From positions 85,729,106-85,793,105 of the forward strand of contig NW_023601104.1 of NCBI RefSeq assembly GCF_014898055.3: 64,000 nucleotides of DNA. Direction: 5' to 3'. The translations under genes and the position numbers were made by a program. The stretch comes from Talpa occidentalis (lineage: Eukaryota > Chordata > Mammalia > Eulipotyphla > Talpidae). Below, piece by piece: positions 11,132 through 20,830 of this stretch. The notes beneath the pieces are model-generated. The model was not told the DNA's origin and did not search any database. It saw only the letters and a program-made list of their open reading frames with translations. The stretch's first letter is position 1, and every line of letters starts with the position of its first letter.

Positions 11132-12329
11132 AAGATTCTCACATAGAACTTCCAGGGACAATGAAAACTCTTTAGTTAAAGTTAGTTTATAATTACAGCT
11201 TGAAAATTAATGTGAATGAAAAATTTTCTCCCCCATTCTACACCCACCTATCATTTTCATCAAATCTTAGCAGTTTTCTATCTATTTAACAGAAATACTG
11301 GATTTGAATGGCTTCTTTTTAGAATACCCTTAATATTGGACTAACACAAAGTAAGATTGTCTTATAATGCTGTATATGATTTAGGGGACTAGGTTCACAC
11401 CTCCTCAGGCATATGTCATCACATCACACTCCCCCACCCAAACACCCACAGTCCTTTACCATAGACCACTCACTCCCCTCACCTGTTTCCACACATTACC
11501 TCTCCACCCTACCAAATGCAGTCACATTTCTAGGGTTATTTTTTTTTTAATTGAGATAACATTGAGTTACAACATTGTGTATGATTAACTCCACATAATT
11601 ATCCTCAGGAAAGCATGAATTGCCTTGTAAACTAGTTCTCACAATGTCTTTCATACAAAATGAAATAAAGGAGGGAATACGCTCAATTACTTTATTTTGA
11701 ACAACAGAGAACTACTGGGAAAAAAAAACATGAGTAACTTAACACAACATAGTAATTGCTATGAATATGAATCCACAATAACTGATTTGGAGTGAGACTG
11801 CTTACCAGTCAGGATCCTGGCAAAAATTAGATGATTCTATCAAAATAGGTAATTTCAGGAATGTTTAATAAAGGGATTTTTTGAATAAAGAGATTATTAA
11901 CAAAAGGTGGGATGAGCTTAGGAAAATCACAATGACATATATAGTAGAAAATAATTTCAGTTTCTTCTAGTAAATAAAAGTCAGTCTCATACCATCAATT
12001 TCCATTTGCACATGATGCTAATCTAACTTGATTTCCCCATTTTCTTTCAGCTCAGCACTTTTTTTTTGTCAACACCTGAATGGTCATCCAGTGGAGAAAC
12101 AGACATGAGGAGTTTTTCTCATTGTTTTATAATTAATAGTAATAAAAGCCCACTGGTGAATATGAGAAAATCTGGTCTACAGTTTTCTCAAACAACATCA
12201 CACCTGTGTTGGACATGAAAATAGAAGAGAATATTTTCTAGGAAACAAAAGGGGAAAGTGTGATTGAGCCAAAGAAAATAGTGTCTACAGGCATGAAATA
12301 ATGTGTCACAAGAGGAAGCTGATGTCCAT
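11132..12329. other. Mostly unique; C-rich patch and possible L1 scrap
   Basis: A C-rich, CACCC-containing patch lies at 11395-11530. 'AATTGAGATAACATTGAGTT' at 11550-11570 resembles antisense L1 (TTGAGATATAATTGACAT-like), too short to be sure. Nothing else recognised. Confidence 0.35.
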
Positions 12330-12900
12330 GTTTGTGAGAGTACCCACAAGTGCAGGATGCAGAGTTAGGAAGGCAAACTAGCAGATTGCACCACAGAGGC
12401 CCTTGGAAGCAGCTAGAGCATTATCCTGAAGTTGGTTGGACATCATAAGAATTCCCCCTGTAGCTGTAACATTTATATTGCAAAAGAGAGTGTCAAGATT
12501 GCATTGCAGTAGTTCAAATGAACTAAATGGATGTCCATAACATTAGTGATAAAGTGAAAAGGAGCAAATCTTGGCTTGGGTTTTCAATGGATACTCATAC
12601 CATTAAGTAAGTTAAAGAAAAATAATTGACAGTATTAGAGAAGAGGAATCTGTAAACTCAAGTTTTAAATGGTGAAGATGAGGTAGCTATGAAATATGTG
12701 GGTAGATGCTCCAGAAACAGAGTTGAACGTGTTTCTAAAACTCAAGAGAAAAATCTAGGCTAGAGCTACATAATGAGAACCCTAAATTCCCTGCACAGTG
12801 TTTAAACATGGATTAATTCAGCAATATTTAGTGGTTACTATGGACCAGGCAGAGCTCCAGGTAATAGTGATATAGAATTTAAATAAGATGTTTGTATTTT
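12330..12900 (-). repeat. Ancient interspersed repeat, family unresolved
   Basis: Blocks such as 'TTGCAGTAGTTCAAATGA', 'ATTAGTGATAAAGTGAAAAGG', 'GGTAGATGCTCCAGAAACAGAG' and 'TAGGCTAGAGCTACATAATGAG' resemble an old mammalian repeat typified by 'TTGCAGTAGTCCAGGCGAGAGATGATGG'. A neighbouring block at 12815-12870 (CAGCAATATTTAGTGGTTAC ... CCAGGCAGAGCTCCAGG) matches its 'TATTGAGCACCTACTATGTGCCAGGC' section. I recognise the pattern but not the family; the strand is a guess. Confidence 0.4.
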
Positions 12901-12929
12901 AAGTAACTATACTTTAACAATAATGTATG

Positions 12930-13500
12930 CATAACTTTACAATTCAAACTATATATAGCATACAAAATAAAAAAGTGTTCATATGCAAATATATTCAAGC
13001 ATATTCTTATATAATTGTTTACATAATTGGAAGCATATTCTATGCTGCTATGCTGTCATTCATATCTTGTTTTTATTTTTCATTTCACAATTTATCTTGG
13101 ACACTTTCCAACAACATATAATGTATCTTCCTTATTGCTCTCAGAACATAAAGTCAAATATTTAATGTATATTAACTTGTTATTGAACTAATGTCTTACT
13201 AAGGTAAATACAGACTTTTAAAAAGCATTTTCCTACAACAAATAGCTATGCATGTGTATAGCAGTAATATTCATTTCTGGAAACTTAATTACATAATTGA
13301 AAGGCATGTTTCTTTTTAATTTAGTACCTATTTCCAAATCATTCTCCAAGGAAGATCACATTAATTTACATTTACACAAACCACAAACCTGAATGGAAGG
13401 ACCTCCCCTGACACAGTGTGTTCTGCAACTTCTTAAGTTTGATGTTTTTTAAAAGTGTAAAGTTGGATCTCACTGTTATTTTAACTTTCTTTTTTTAATT
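12930..13500 (-). mobile_element. Old L1 fragment, antisense
   Basis: 'GGAAGCATATTCTATGCTGC', 'CATTTCACAATTTATCTTGG', 'CCTATTTCCAAATCATTCTCC', and 'AGTTGGATCTCACTGTTATTTTAA' reproduce in order the antisense of an L1M 3' region (TTTCCAAAGTGGTTGTACC ... GTGGTATCTCATTGTGGTTTTAAT). Highly diverged and inactive. Confidence 0.6.
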
Positions 13501-13894
13501 ATTCAACTCATCAAACATTTTCCATATGTTTATATATGACTTATAGTTTGTTTTCTTATAATCTGTCCTTTTCTTTTTTTTTTTTTTCTGTTTTTTGGAT
13601 TCTTAGCCTTATCTTCAGTGTTTCATAAAATGCTATCGATATATTTAAAGATTACCTTCTTTAAAATGTTATAAATGTGTTCTTGTATAAGTCAAATAAT
13701 ATTTATAAATTAAAACTCTGCAGAGTTAAAAAAAAAAGAAAACTGCACACAAACTTTTCCATCATGATTTTTTGCTTTTATACTTTATAGAAAGAGAAAT
13801 CTCCCACTTCAATATAATTAGTAACAAAATTTCCCATATATTCTTTCATTTCTGCAGAAGAATTTAATTAAGAACTCACAAGAAGCTTGTGAGG
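13501..13894. other. A+T-rich DNA, no gene seen
   Basis: Contains a T15 run near 13574-13588. Nothing else recognised. Confidence 0.4.
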
Positions 13895-14015
13895 TCTGTT
13901 CTAACATTCCTATTTTGCAGACAAGAAACTGAGAATGAAAGAGATTGAGAACTTGCTTTTGGTCACGGAGCTATTAAGCTGTGAGTCCCAGCTTAAAACC
14001 AGACTCTCAGCACTA
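13895..14015 (-). repeat. MIR element, antisense
   Basis: 'CCTATTTTGCAGACAAGAAACTGAGAATGAAAGAG', 'GAACTTGCTTTTGGTCACGGAGCTATTAAGCTG' and 'CAGCTTAAAACCAGACTCTC' match the complement of MIR (ATTTTACAGATGAGGAAACTGAGGC, then ACTTGCCCAAGGTCACACAGC). Confidence 0.8.
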
Positions 14016-14805
14016 GGGAGGTTAGCTTGAGCCAAAAGAAATCCCACAAATATCTCTTTTAGATGATTCTTTCCTGCCCCTTCGGAGAAATTGCTAAGGA
14101 TGCCCCATTGTCATGTGTTGTTTTTTTGTTTTGTCCTTTTTTTAAAAATGGGAAATAATTAGCTCATTACACAAAGAAGGCTGCAAAAGTTCCAGTCAAG
14201 TAACCAAAGAGAATAAAGTCTATTGTTTAAATAGAAAAGGTTTTTGTCAATTTGAGAAAGAACCAAGGAACAAGGAATGCCAACCAATAAATTTAGAACA
14301 CTTACCTGTGTCAGGCTATTTTAAAGACTCTTAAGTGGTGTTATGAGGGTGGAGTCCTTCATCTCCAGTAGATTCCCTCCTGGAGATTCCTTTTATTAAT
14401 GCTGGGCAGCGGTTCTTTTCTCTGGCTTTTTATTACTGACAACATATCCCTCTCTTATCAAATGATTTTTGATAGTTTCCTGAATAAAACAAAAAAGATT
14501 TTGTAAACAAAATATGTTGTAAGCATTTTCCAGTAACTTAAAAATTCTTTGATGAGCTGCCCAGATTCTCTATCACCTGTATGGCTTATGTCCTGAGGTC
14601 ACCATGGAAGAGAGACTCATGGCTTCTAACTGTATCCCTCTTTGGGTGTCAGTCTCAGCAAATCCAACATGATGTCCCCTTGCAGAAGCAAATCTATCTA
14701 ATGTCTGCTTATGTACTATAAAGGCCTATAAAGGCTTTGCTTGTCCTTGAACGAGGGCCCATACTGCAAGCTCACACCAGACCCAGAGCACCCCATGGAA
14801 TTGAC
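14016..14805. other. Unique DNA, no gene seen
   Basis: Nothing recognised. Confidence 0.4.
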
Positions 14806-14819
14806 TGAGGTCTAATTTT

Positions 14820-15085
14820 TTTTTTAAATATTTATTTATTTATTTATACAAGCATTGGGAACAGTTAGAAGTGCGGGAGGGTGAGAGAATTCACCGGAGA
14901 CAGAGCGGGGAACAGAGCAGGCAGACTGAGAAAATACACTGGTGAGGGGAGCCGGGGGCATGGCAGGAGAGGTCTGTCGTGCCATGTGGAATCCTCGCCG
15001 GCAGCCGGGGATAGAACCAGCCCTGCAGAGGATGTGGGCAGCTTCGAGGCCCAGCGCTCAACAGCTGCACCACCAGGGGAGGCCC
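14820..15085 (-). repeat. tRNA-derived SINE, young type A
   Basis: Minus-strand copy. It reads from a T-rich start and ATTTATTTATTTATTTATAC through CTGGTGAGGGGAGCCGGGGG to CACCACCAGGGGAGGCCC. The perfect 14-bp duplication TGAGGTCTAATTTT lies at 14806-14819 and 15086-15099. The conserved hairpin motif is partly lost (GGTGAGGGGAGCC instead of GCTGAGGGGAGCAGC). A 116-codon chance open frame crosses it. Confidence 0.95.
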
Positions 15086-15099
15086 TGAGGTCTAATTTT

Positions 15100-15809
15100 C
15101 AACAGCTTTGCACTTCTACTCCCCTGCCCAAGTGTGTTTTCTTCAGCACTCATAGTTTCCTGAGACCCTCCCCAAGAAACCCCCTTCACATAAATCCTAA
15201 GTCCAAGGACTCTGTCTCTGGACCTGGCTGATGACACCTTCTTTGACAATCCTACTGAAAAGTGTTCCTAGTTTAGCGATTTCCTTTATCTTCTGTGTTT
15301 GGTCTTTGCACAAACAGCCCTATATCTGCCATTTTTTAACGTCTGTTTTTGAAAGTAAAGTCATACGTATTGACTTTTAGAAGTTTTATTGGAAGAAGGA
15401 AAGTCACTTTTCCTTTAAAAAATCATTTTATTATTTTCACTGATGCTTTTCTAGCAAAGCCTAATTCTAACTGTCCACAACTCTTAAATTTCACAAACTG
15501 AGCAATAAACCTCATACAAATAGGCCTGCCTGTAAAATTTCAGTTGTAAATTTTGAGATTTTTACCCAGAATCTAAAATTGGCTATTAAAAGTGAGAAAA
15601 ATAACAGCAATAATCTGAAAATTTGAGTCACCCAAAAGTTATTGATGCAAATAAGCCCAGAAATGTGTTTGTTGTTGTTTTTAACTTGGAAGTAATTTAT
15701 CTCCAGGTTGATGATTAAGTCAGGTCATACCTAACTAACTATATTTACTACCTCCTTTAATGCCATGCTACTCTCAAGATTATCTTTATAATTATAATAA
15801 TACTATTTT
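15100..15809. other. Unique DNA, no gene seen
   Basis: Nothing recognised. Confidence 0.4.
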
Positions 15810-15823
15810 AAAAGCAAACAATT

Positions 15824-16104
15824 GGGCCTCCCCAGTGGCGCAGCGGGTTGAGCACTGGGTTGCAAAGCTGCCCACAGCCTCTGCAGCACAGATTCAATCC
15901 CCGGCTGCACCCAGCCACCGGAGGAGGGTCCCAAATGGCACGCAGACCTCTCCTGACGCCCGCTGCTCCCCTCAGCAGTGTACTTTGTCTGTCTGCCTGT
16001 TCTGCTCCCTGCTCTGACTCTGGTGAATTTTCTCACCCTCCCGCACTTCTGACTGTACCCAGTGCTTGTATGAATAAATAAATAAATCTTTAAAAAAATA
16101 AAAT
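15824..16104 (+). repeat. tRNA-derived SINE type A
   Basis: Complete copy from GGGCCTCCCCAGTGGCGCAG to AATAAATAAATCTTT and an A-rich tail. The perfect 14-bp duplication AAAAGCAAACAATT lies at 15810-15823 and 16105-16118. The B box has decayed (GATTCAATCCC), so Pol III transcription is unlikely. Confidence 0.95.
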
Positions 16105-16118
16105 AAAAGCAAACAATT

Positions 16119-16749
16119 AAATCACATTATTTGGGGGAAATAAATGTTAAATAATTGGTTTATTTGGCTCTATTTCTCTAAATAAATGTGGGGGTGGGTT
16201 GTTGTTAAGACTCAATGTATCAAAGTGCTCAGTCTGAATAATGCAAATTTTTTTATTAATTTAACCAATAACTACAATCCCTTCAGTATGTCTTGTATGC
16301 ACTTAAGAATTGGTGGTAAATGAGACTGACAAAGACTCTTCACTGAAATTTGCAGGCCAGATGAAACAGTATAAATTTTCTATATTGGGGAGGCATTGTA
16401 ATGAATCAAAAGGTACTATCAATATATTTTAAAATTTTAAGTTTTTTTCCTAAAATACCAGAAACATTGAATAAGTGGTATTACCAATTGTCATTTCATT
16501 CTACAACTCTTGAAATAAGAGATGCTAAAATTTCTATGCATTTACCTAGCCTCCACTATGGGTCATAAGCCATTTTCAGCTCCCTTTTTATAATATTATT
16601 CAATTCTTTGATCTATTATTATCATTCAATATCCTTTTTCTTTCCTGTATTATTTTAATGGTGAAGATTATCAAGAAACTGTTTTTACTCAATCAGTATA
16701 CCACATTCCTTTTGAAAGAAGCGATCTGTAAAATACACATAATCATGAA
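16119..16749. other. Unique A+T-rich DNA, no gene seen
   Basis: Nothing recognised. Confidence 0.4.
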
Positions 16750-17050
16750 CTCAACAAATATTTATTGAACACTTACAGTGTGCCAAGCGCTATTATAGAT
16801 ACAATAAGCAAGGTCATCAAAGTTTCTGCCTTCATGGAATTTTTTCAACTGTGAAAGAAAATAAACAAATGAAATCATTTCACAGTGATGTTATCATGAA
16901 GAAATATCTAAGGGATATGTGCTGAGAGCATGTGCATTTGGATAAGAGTATGTCACAAGGAGCAGTTAAGGGTCAATAATTTATACTGGGATCAGGAAGT
17001 TATCTAAAGGTTTAAAGAAGGTGAAACTTGAGAAGGAAGTACTACTCCTG
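16750..17050 (+). repeat. Ancient interspersed repeat, family unresolved
   Basis: 'AACAAATATTTATTGAACACTTACAGTGTGCCAAGCGCTATTATAG', then 'CTGCCTTCATGGAATTTT', 'GTTATCATGAAGAAATATC' and 'ACTTGAGAAGGAAGTA' follow the order of a widespread old repeat (TATTGAGCACCTACTATGTGCCAGGC ... CCTGCCCTCATGGAGCTTAC). The same family appears at 12330-12900, 36590-36950 and 40035-40145. Confidence 0.55.
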
Positions 17051-17080
17051 GGATTTATCCCGTTAATAATCCCCAATATT

Positions 17081-17336
17081 TTTTTAAAGATTTTATTTAT
17101 ACACGAACCAGAGTACAGGCCAGAGGTGTGGGGGGTAAAAGATTCACTAGAGACAGAGTGGGGAACAGAACAGACAGATTGAAATACACTGCTGAGAGGA
17201 GGAGCAGGCGAGTCAGGAGAGGTCTGCTGCACCATGTGGGTCACCTCCCTGGCCTGAGAGCCAAATTGTGCTGCAGTGGCTGCAGAGATCTTCATAGGTT
17301 TCGTCTCAACCCCTTACACCATCAGGGAGGCCCCGC
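17081..17336 (-). repeat. tRNA-derived SINE type B
   Basis: Minus-strand copy from TTTTTTAAAGATTTTATTTATAC to TCAGGGAGGCCCCGC. The 14-bp duplication TAATCCCCAA(T/C)ATT, one mismatch, lies at 17067-17080 and 17337-17350. Few CpGs remain. A 104-codon chance frame reads across it. Confidence 0.93.
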
Positions 17337-17350
17337 TAATCCCCAACATT

Positions 17351-17843
17351 AAATACACATGCACACTCACACTCATGCATATTTAATAACAAACAGCATT
17401 CTTCATGTGCCTTCAGAGACCTAGATGTTCTCCTCTTGGTGCACATATAACTAGTCTTATGGTTGATTTGTTTGTGTTCATAACATTTAATCCCTCATAT
17501 CAAATATCTACATGGGTAATCCAGCTCTCCATTTCAATTTCTTGAATAGCACTGAATACACCTCTGATAATGAAACCAGCCCCCAAAGAATGAAATGAAC
17601 ACCAACAGAAATACAAAACAAATCTGTAGGATTTTTCAGGCCTACTAGGTCATTGGAGAGTTTAAGGTTCAGAGTAACAAATCCATCACACTCTACTGGA
17701 CCACCTACTACATCTCAGACATAAATGTTTGGGAGATTCCTGGTCCTCTTTCATGTGTCAAATTATGAATAATTATCTCTATTCAATTGATTAATGACTA
17801 ACAAATAAATTTGGGTAGTCTCCAGCCATTTTTAGTAACTGTA
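17351..17843. other. Unique DNA, no gene seen
   Basis: Nothing recognised. Confidence 0.4.
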
Positions 17844-17855
17844 TAAAATCTATGT

Positions 17856-18223
17856 ATTTTTTTTTAATTTTATATATTTTTTATATAATTTTTCATTTTT
17901 GTACAATATATGCATTTTCATCTTGGTTATAGTCCCCATAAAATTCCCACTCCCCTTATTTTGACCCTAAATCCCTCCTCCCCCTGCCCCATAGTATGTC
18001 TCTGGTGGAATATTACTCAGCAATCAAAAAAGATAGACTCATGCAATTTGCAGCAACATGGATGGAGCTGGAAGGGATCATGCTCAGTGAAATAAGCCAG
18101 AAAGAAAAAGAAAAATACCGGATGGTGTCACTCATAGCAGGAATTTAGAAAACCTAAATAAGGAACCAGGAAAAAGATTAATTATAATAAAGTAAAACTC
18201 AAAATCAACAAGCAACTATAAAC
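17856..18223 (-). mobile_element. L1 3' end with internal inversion
   Basis: The left part (17856-18002) is the antisense of an L1 3' UTR end, with the A tail seen as T-rich sequence at the far left. The right part (from about 18003) is sense L1 starting TGGAATATTACTCAGCAATC and ending AAGCAACTATAAAC. In the L1 at 26447-26982 these two parts are adjacent and collinear. A 12-bp duplication TAAAATC(T/C)ATGT flanks the whole at 17844-17855 and 18224-18235. This is the signature of a 5'-truncated, 5'-inverted (twin-primed) L1 insertion. Confidence 0.88.
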
Positions 18224-18350
18224 TAAAATCCATGTTTTAATCCACTCAATCAATACTTCAGGAGTTAAAACCAAACTTGAAAAAAAACAGAACTGCCCTG
18301 CCTAGTATAAACCATTATTGGAGTTCCTGAACTTTTTGTCTTTCTCTTTC

Positions 18351-19278
18351 TGATACAGGGAAGCAAGGGGCACTAAAACTGGCCAAGGACACTGCCCAAA
18401 TAGTTCACCAGTCACTGTCTGAGTTTTTCACTCACATGCACAATTGCAAGACTACTTAGGTTTAGAGAACAATAACAGTGGGATTTATTTAACAAACGAG
18501 GGACAAACAGAGTTACTGAGGTTAAAAATATCCATTTACCTCACCCGAAGCAGTGTCCAGTGTTTGCAAGTCCTAAACCAATGGAGCTACGATGGTGTCT
18601 TCCCACCACTGAGTTGGTGAGCTCCTCTCCTGAACAGTAGGCCTCATGCCCAAGATGGCTCTTCTTGCCTCTGCTGACCTGGAGCACGCGGCAGTTAGAC
18701 TAGAGGTCAGTTTCCAACACACAAAGACAACAGAAGATACAACAGGAGATGCTCCCGGAGCAACCGAGATATCCCAGCACAGCAGCAGAAAAGGAACATT
18801 CACAACAGCAGCTGCAGCGGCCAAACCACCTGACAAACGGCAACACTCACAGCTCAGTGAGGCACCCAGCTCCAGGTCTTCTCCTTCCCTGCCAGGCGGT
18901 AACAGCAGCAAAAACGGGAACAATTTCAGTCACTTGGCTAATTGCAAAGCCTTCAAACTTTTCCTCTCTGAGGTTGGCTGCTGGAGGCCTCTCCAAGTTT
19001 ACTGGAGGCCTGCAACAGCCTTCTGGAAGATCGGCGCAGTGGGGCCCAAAATGGCTGACCCAGAAATCACTGAAGATCTGAAAACACCGAATCCCAAATT
19101 GAAATCTCCAATGCTAAATCCCGAGCACCAAATATCCGTGGCTGCTGCTGCAGTACCTTATATTTCTTATCAGTCTCTTCACCCCAAAATGTAATACTTT
19201 TAGCATTTTCCCTGGGGTTATCAATCCTCACCAGCAACCCCCTCCAGGGGGCACCACCTCTAACAGTGTTTGGCTTCA
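18351..19278 (-). mobile_element. Solo-LTR-like element, copy 1
   Basis: A 928-bp block that recurs at 27352-28191. On the minus strand it begins TGAAGCCAAACACTG and ends CCCTTGCTTCCCTGTATCA, so it has TG...CA ends. An AAATAAATCCCACTG polyadenylation-like site near the minus-strand 3' end (about 18481-18495) fits the R region of an LTR. There is no primer-binding site, polypurine tract or gag/pol/env next to it. No clear target-site duplication was found. The 182-codon plus-strand frame 18646-19194 lies wholly inside and is a chance frame. It could instead be a non-LTR composite repeat. Confidence 0.6.
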
Positions 19279-20011
19279 GCTATTCTAACTCCCCTCTACC
19301 ACCCATTTAGCACATGATCCCTAGAAAATTCTGTCTGTATTTTGAGGGCTGGTTAATTGTTATTTCCAAGAAAACATCTCTGTTTTAGCTAACATTCAGT
19401 TTTCCATTTTCAAAAGCTCCATTGCACGGAGAATCATTATCTTACTATGTTACCCAACAATTTATTCATGCATACTCTCAGCTGATAAGTATTTTCATAG
19501 GAAAAGAGCTCCGTTTTATAGTCATTTACCTTCTTTTACATAACTCAGTAAATACCTGTTACTTGAGAAACTGATCAGTCAACACAGTCTAAACTAAATG
19601 TCATGCTTCAGACTTCCTATGACCCTACCCTTGCCATCCTACTTGCTATCTCAAAATCATAGATTGCCCAAAGCTGATCTATTCTCCACAGTAGGTACTC
19701 TTTGTGAAACGTTCAAGATATGTAAACCTTCAAAAAGACATTAAAGCGGCAATGCTACAAAAACAGGTGTTCTAGAAGACAAAAGAGAACAATTTTTGGA
19801 GACTAGAGATATAATTTATTTCTCTTCCAGTGCAACATGGCAGTCATTGCTTCAGCACCAATCCAGAGGAAGACTTTGCTGTAATTGTTTATGAGTCCTT
19901 CTTTTGATAGAATGTTATAGATGCTTCTGGCAAATCAGCAACTCTCTGTCATCAAGGTGTGAAGGTAACTTAATAAATAAAAGAAAGTGACAGTGTGAAA
20001 GCTGAATTAAA
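19279..20011. other. Unique DNA, no gene seen
   Basis: No retroviral internal sequence follows the LTR-like element. Nothing else recognised. Confidence 0.4.
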
Positions 20012-20027
20012 GAAATGAGTGTTTTCT

Positions 20028-20290
20028 GGGCCTCCCCGGTGGCGCAGCAGTTGAGCACTGGGTTGTGAGGTTGCCCGTGGCCTCTGCAGCGCCAGTTCGA
20101 TCCCCGGCCACCAGGCGAGGGTCCCACATGGTGTGCAGACCTCTCCTGCACCTGCTGCTCCCCTCAGCAGTGTATTTCATTGGCCTGCCTCTTCTGTTCC
20201 CCGCTATGACTCTGGTGAGTTCTCTCACCTTCCCGCGCTTCTGACTGTACCCAGTGCTTGTATAAATAAATAAATCTTAAAAAAAAAAAG
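20028..20290 (+). repeat. tRNA-derived SINE type A, small deletion
   Basis: Starts GGGCCTCCCCGGTGGCGCAG; the B box is near intact (AGTTCGATCCC). It lacks about nine bases just after the B box (CCCCGGCCACC in place of CCCCGGCTGCTCCCCGGCCACC). The perfect 16-bp duplication GAAATGAGTGTTTTCT lies at 20012-20027 and 20291-20306. Confidence 0.95.
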
Positions 20291-20306
20291 GAAATGAGTG
20301 TTTTCT

Positions 20307-20509
20307 GCCTATGTTCTAGTTTAAGAAGCTGTCTTGTTGAGTTTAGTCTTTCAAGGGATTTTTGTTTATCCTGTTCAGTCATTAACCTTCTTAGAAGAGC
20401 TATTGATATCTTTCTTGTTTGATGTTTTGGCTCCTGCTACAATGTAAATGGTTTATTTTTTTGTTCATCTTAACTATGCATTAAATGAGCATCCAGTGAC
20501 AAAACACAC
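20307..20509. other. Unique DNA, no gene seen
   Basis: Nothing recognised. Confidence 0.35.
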
Positions 20510-20830
20510 TGAGTAATTAATCAAGGGAAACGTGATTAAGTAAGTGAATCTGTAAGGGATTGCGGTTGGGCAGAAAACAATCCTTTGAAAGATTTGAGTA
20601 GTCGGATTCTGGTTGATTTCCAATCCTTCCTTCTGCATAGAGGACCCCCTTGTGATTTTTGAATAATGGAAGGTTAGAGGAATAAAAATATCCCCACAAA
20701 TAACAGTCTAGAGGCGGAACAATAGGAAATGTCATCATCCTCCCTGGCAATATTCTGGGTGGGAAACTTCATCATCTAATGAAAAAAGCACTTTGATGGA
20801 TTAATGTAGTGGGGTTTAAGAGAAATATTC
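20510..20830. other. Repeat-free block with developmental-type motifs
   Basis: Contains TGCGGT (RUNX-like) at 20561-20566, AACAAT directly followed by CCTTTGAA (SOX next to TCF/LEF-like) at 20576-20589, and GAACAATAGG (SOX-like) at 20717-20726. Isolated CpGs are retained. No repeat family seen. Motif matches of this length occur by chance, so a regulatory role is only a suggestion. Confidence 0.25.

Noticed and set aside
18646..19194. 182-codon open frame, the longest in the window
   Set aside because: It lies wholly within an LTR-like repeat, its homologous copy at 27352-28191 has no such frame, and the translation matches no family I recognise.
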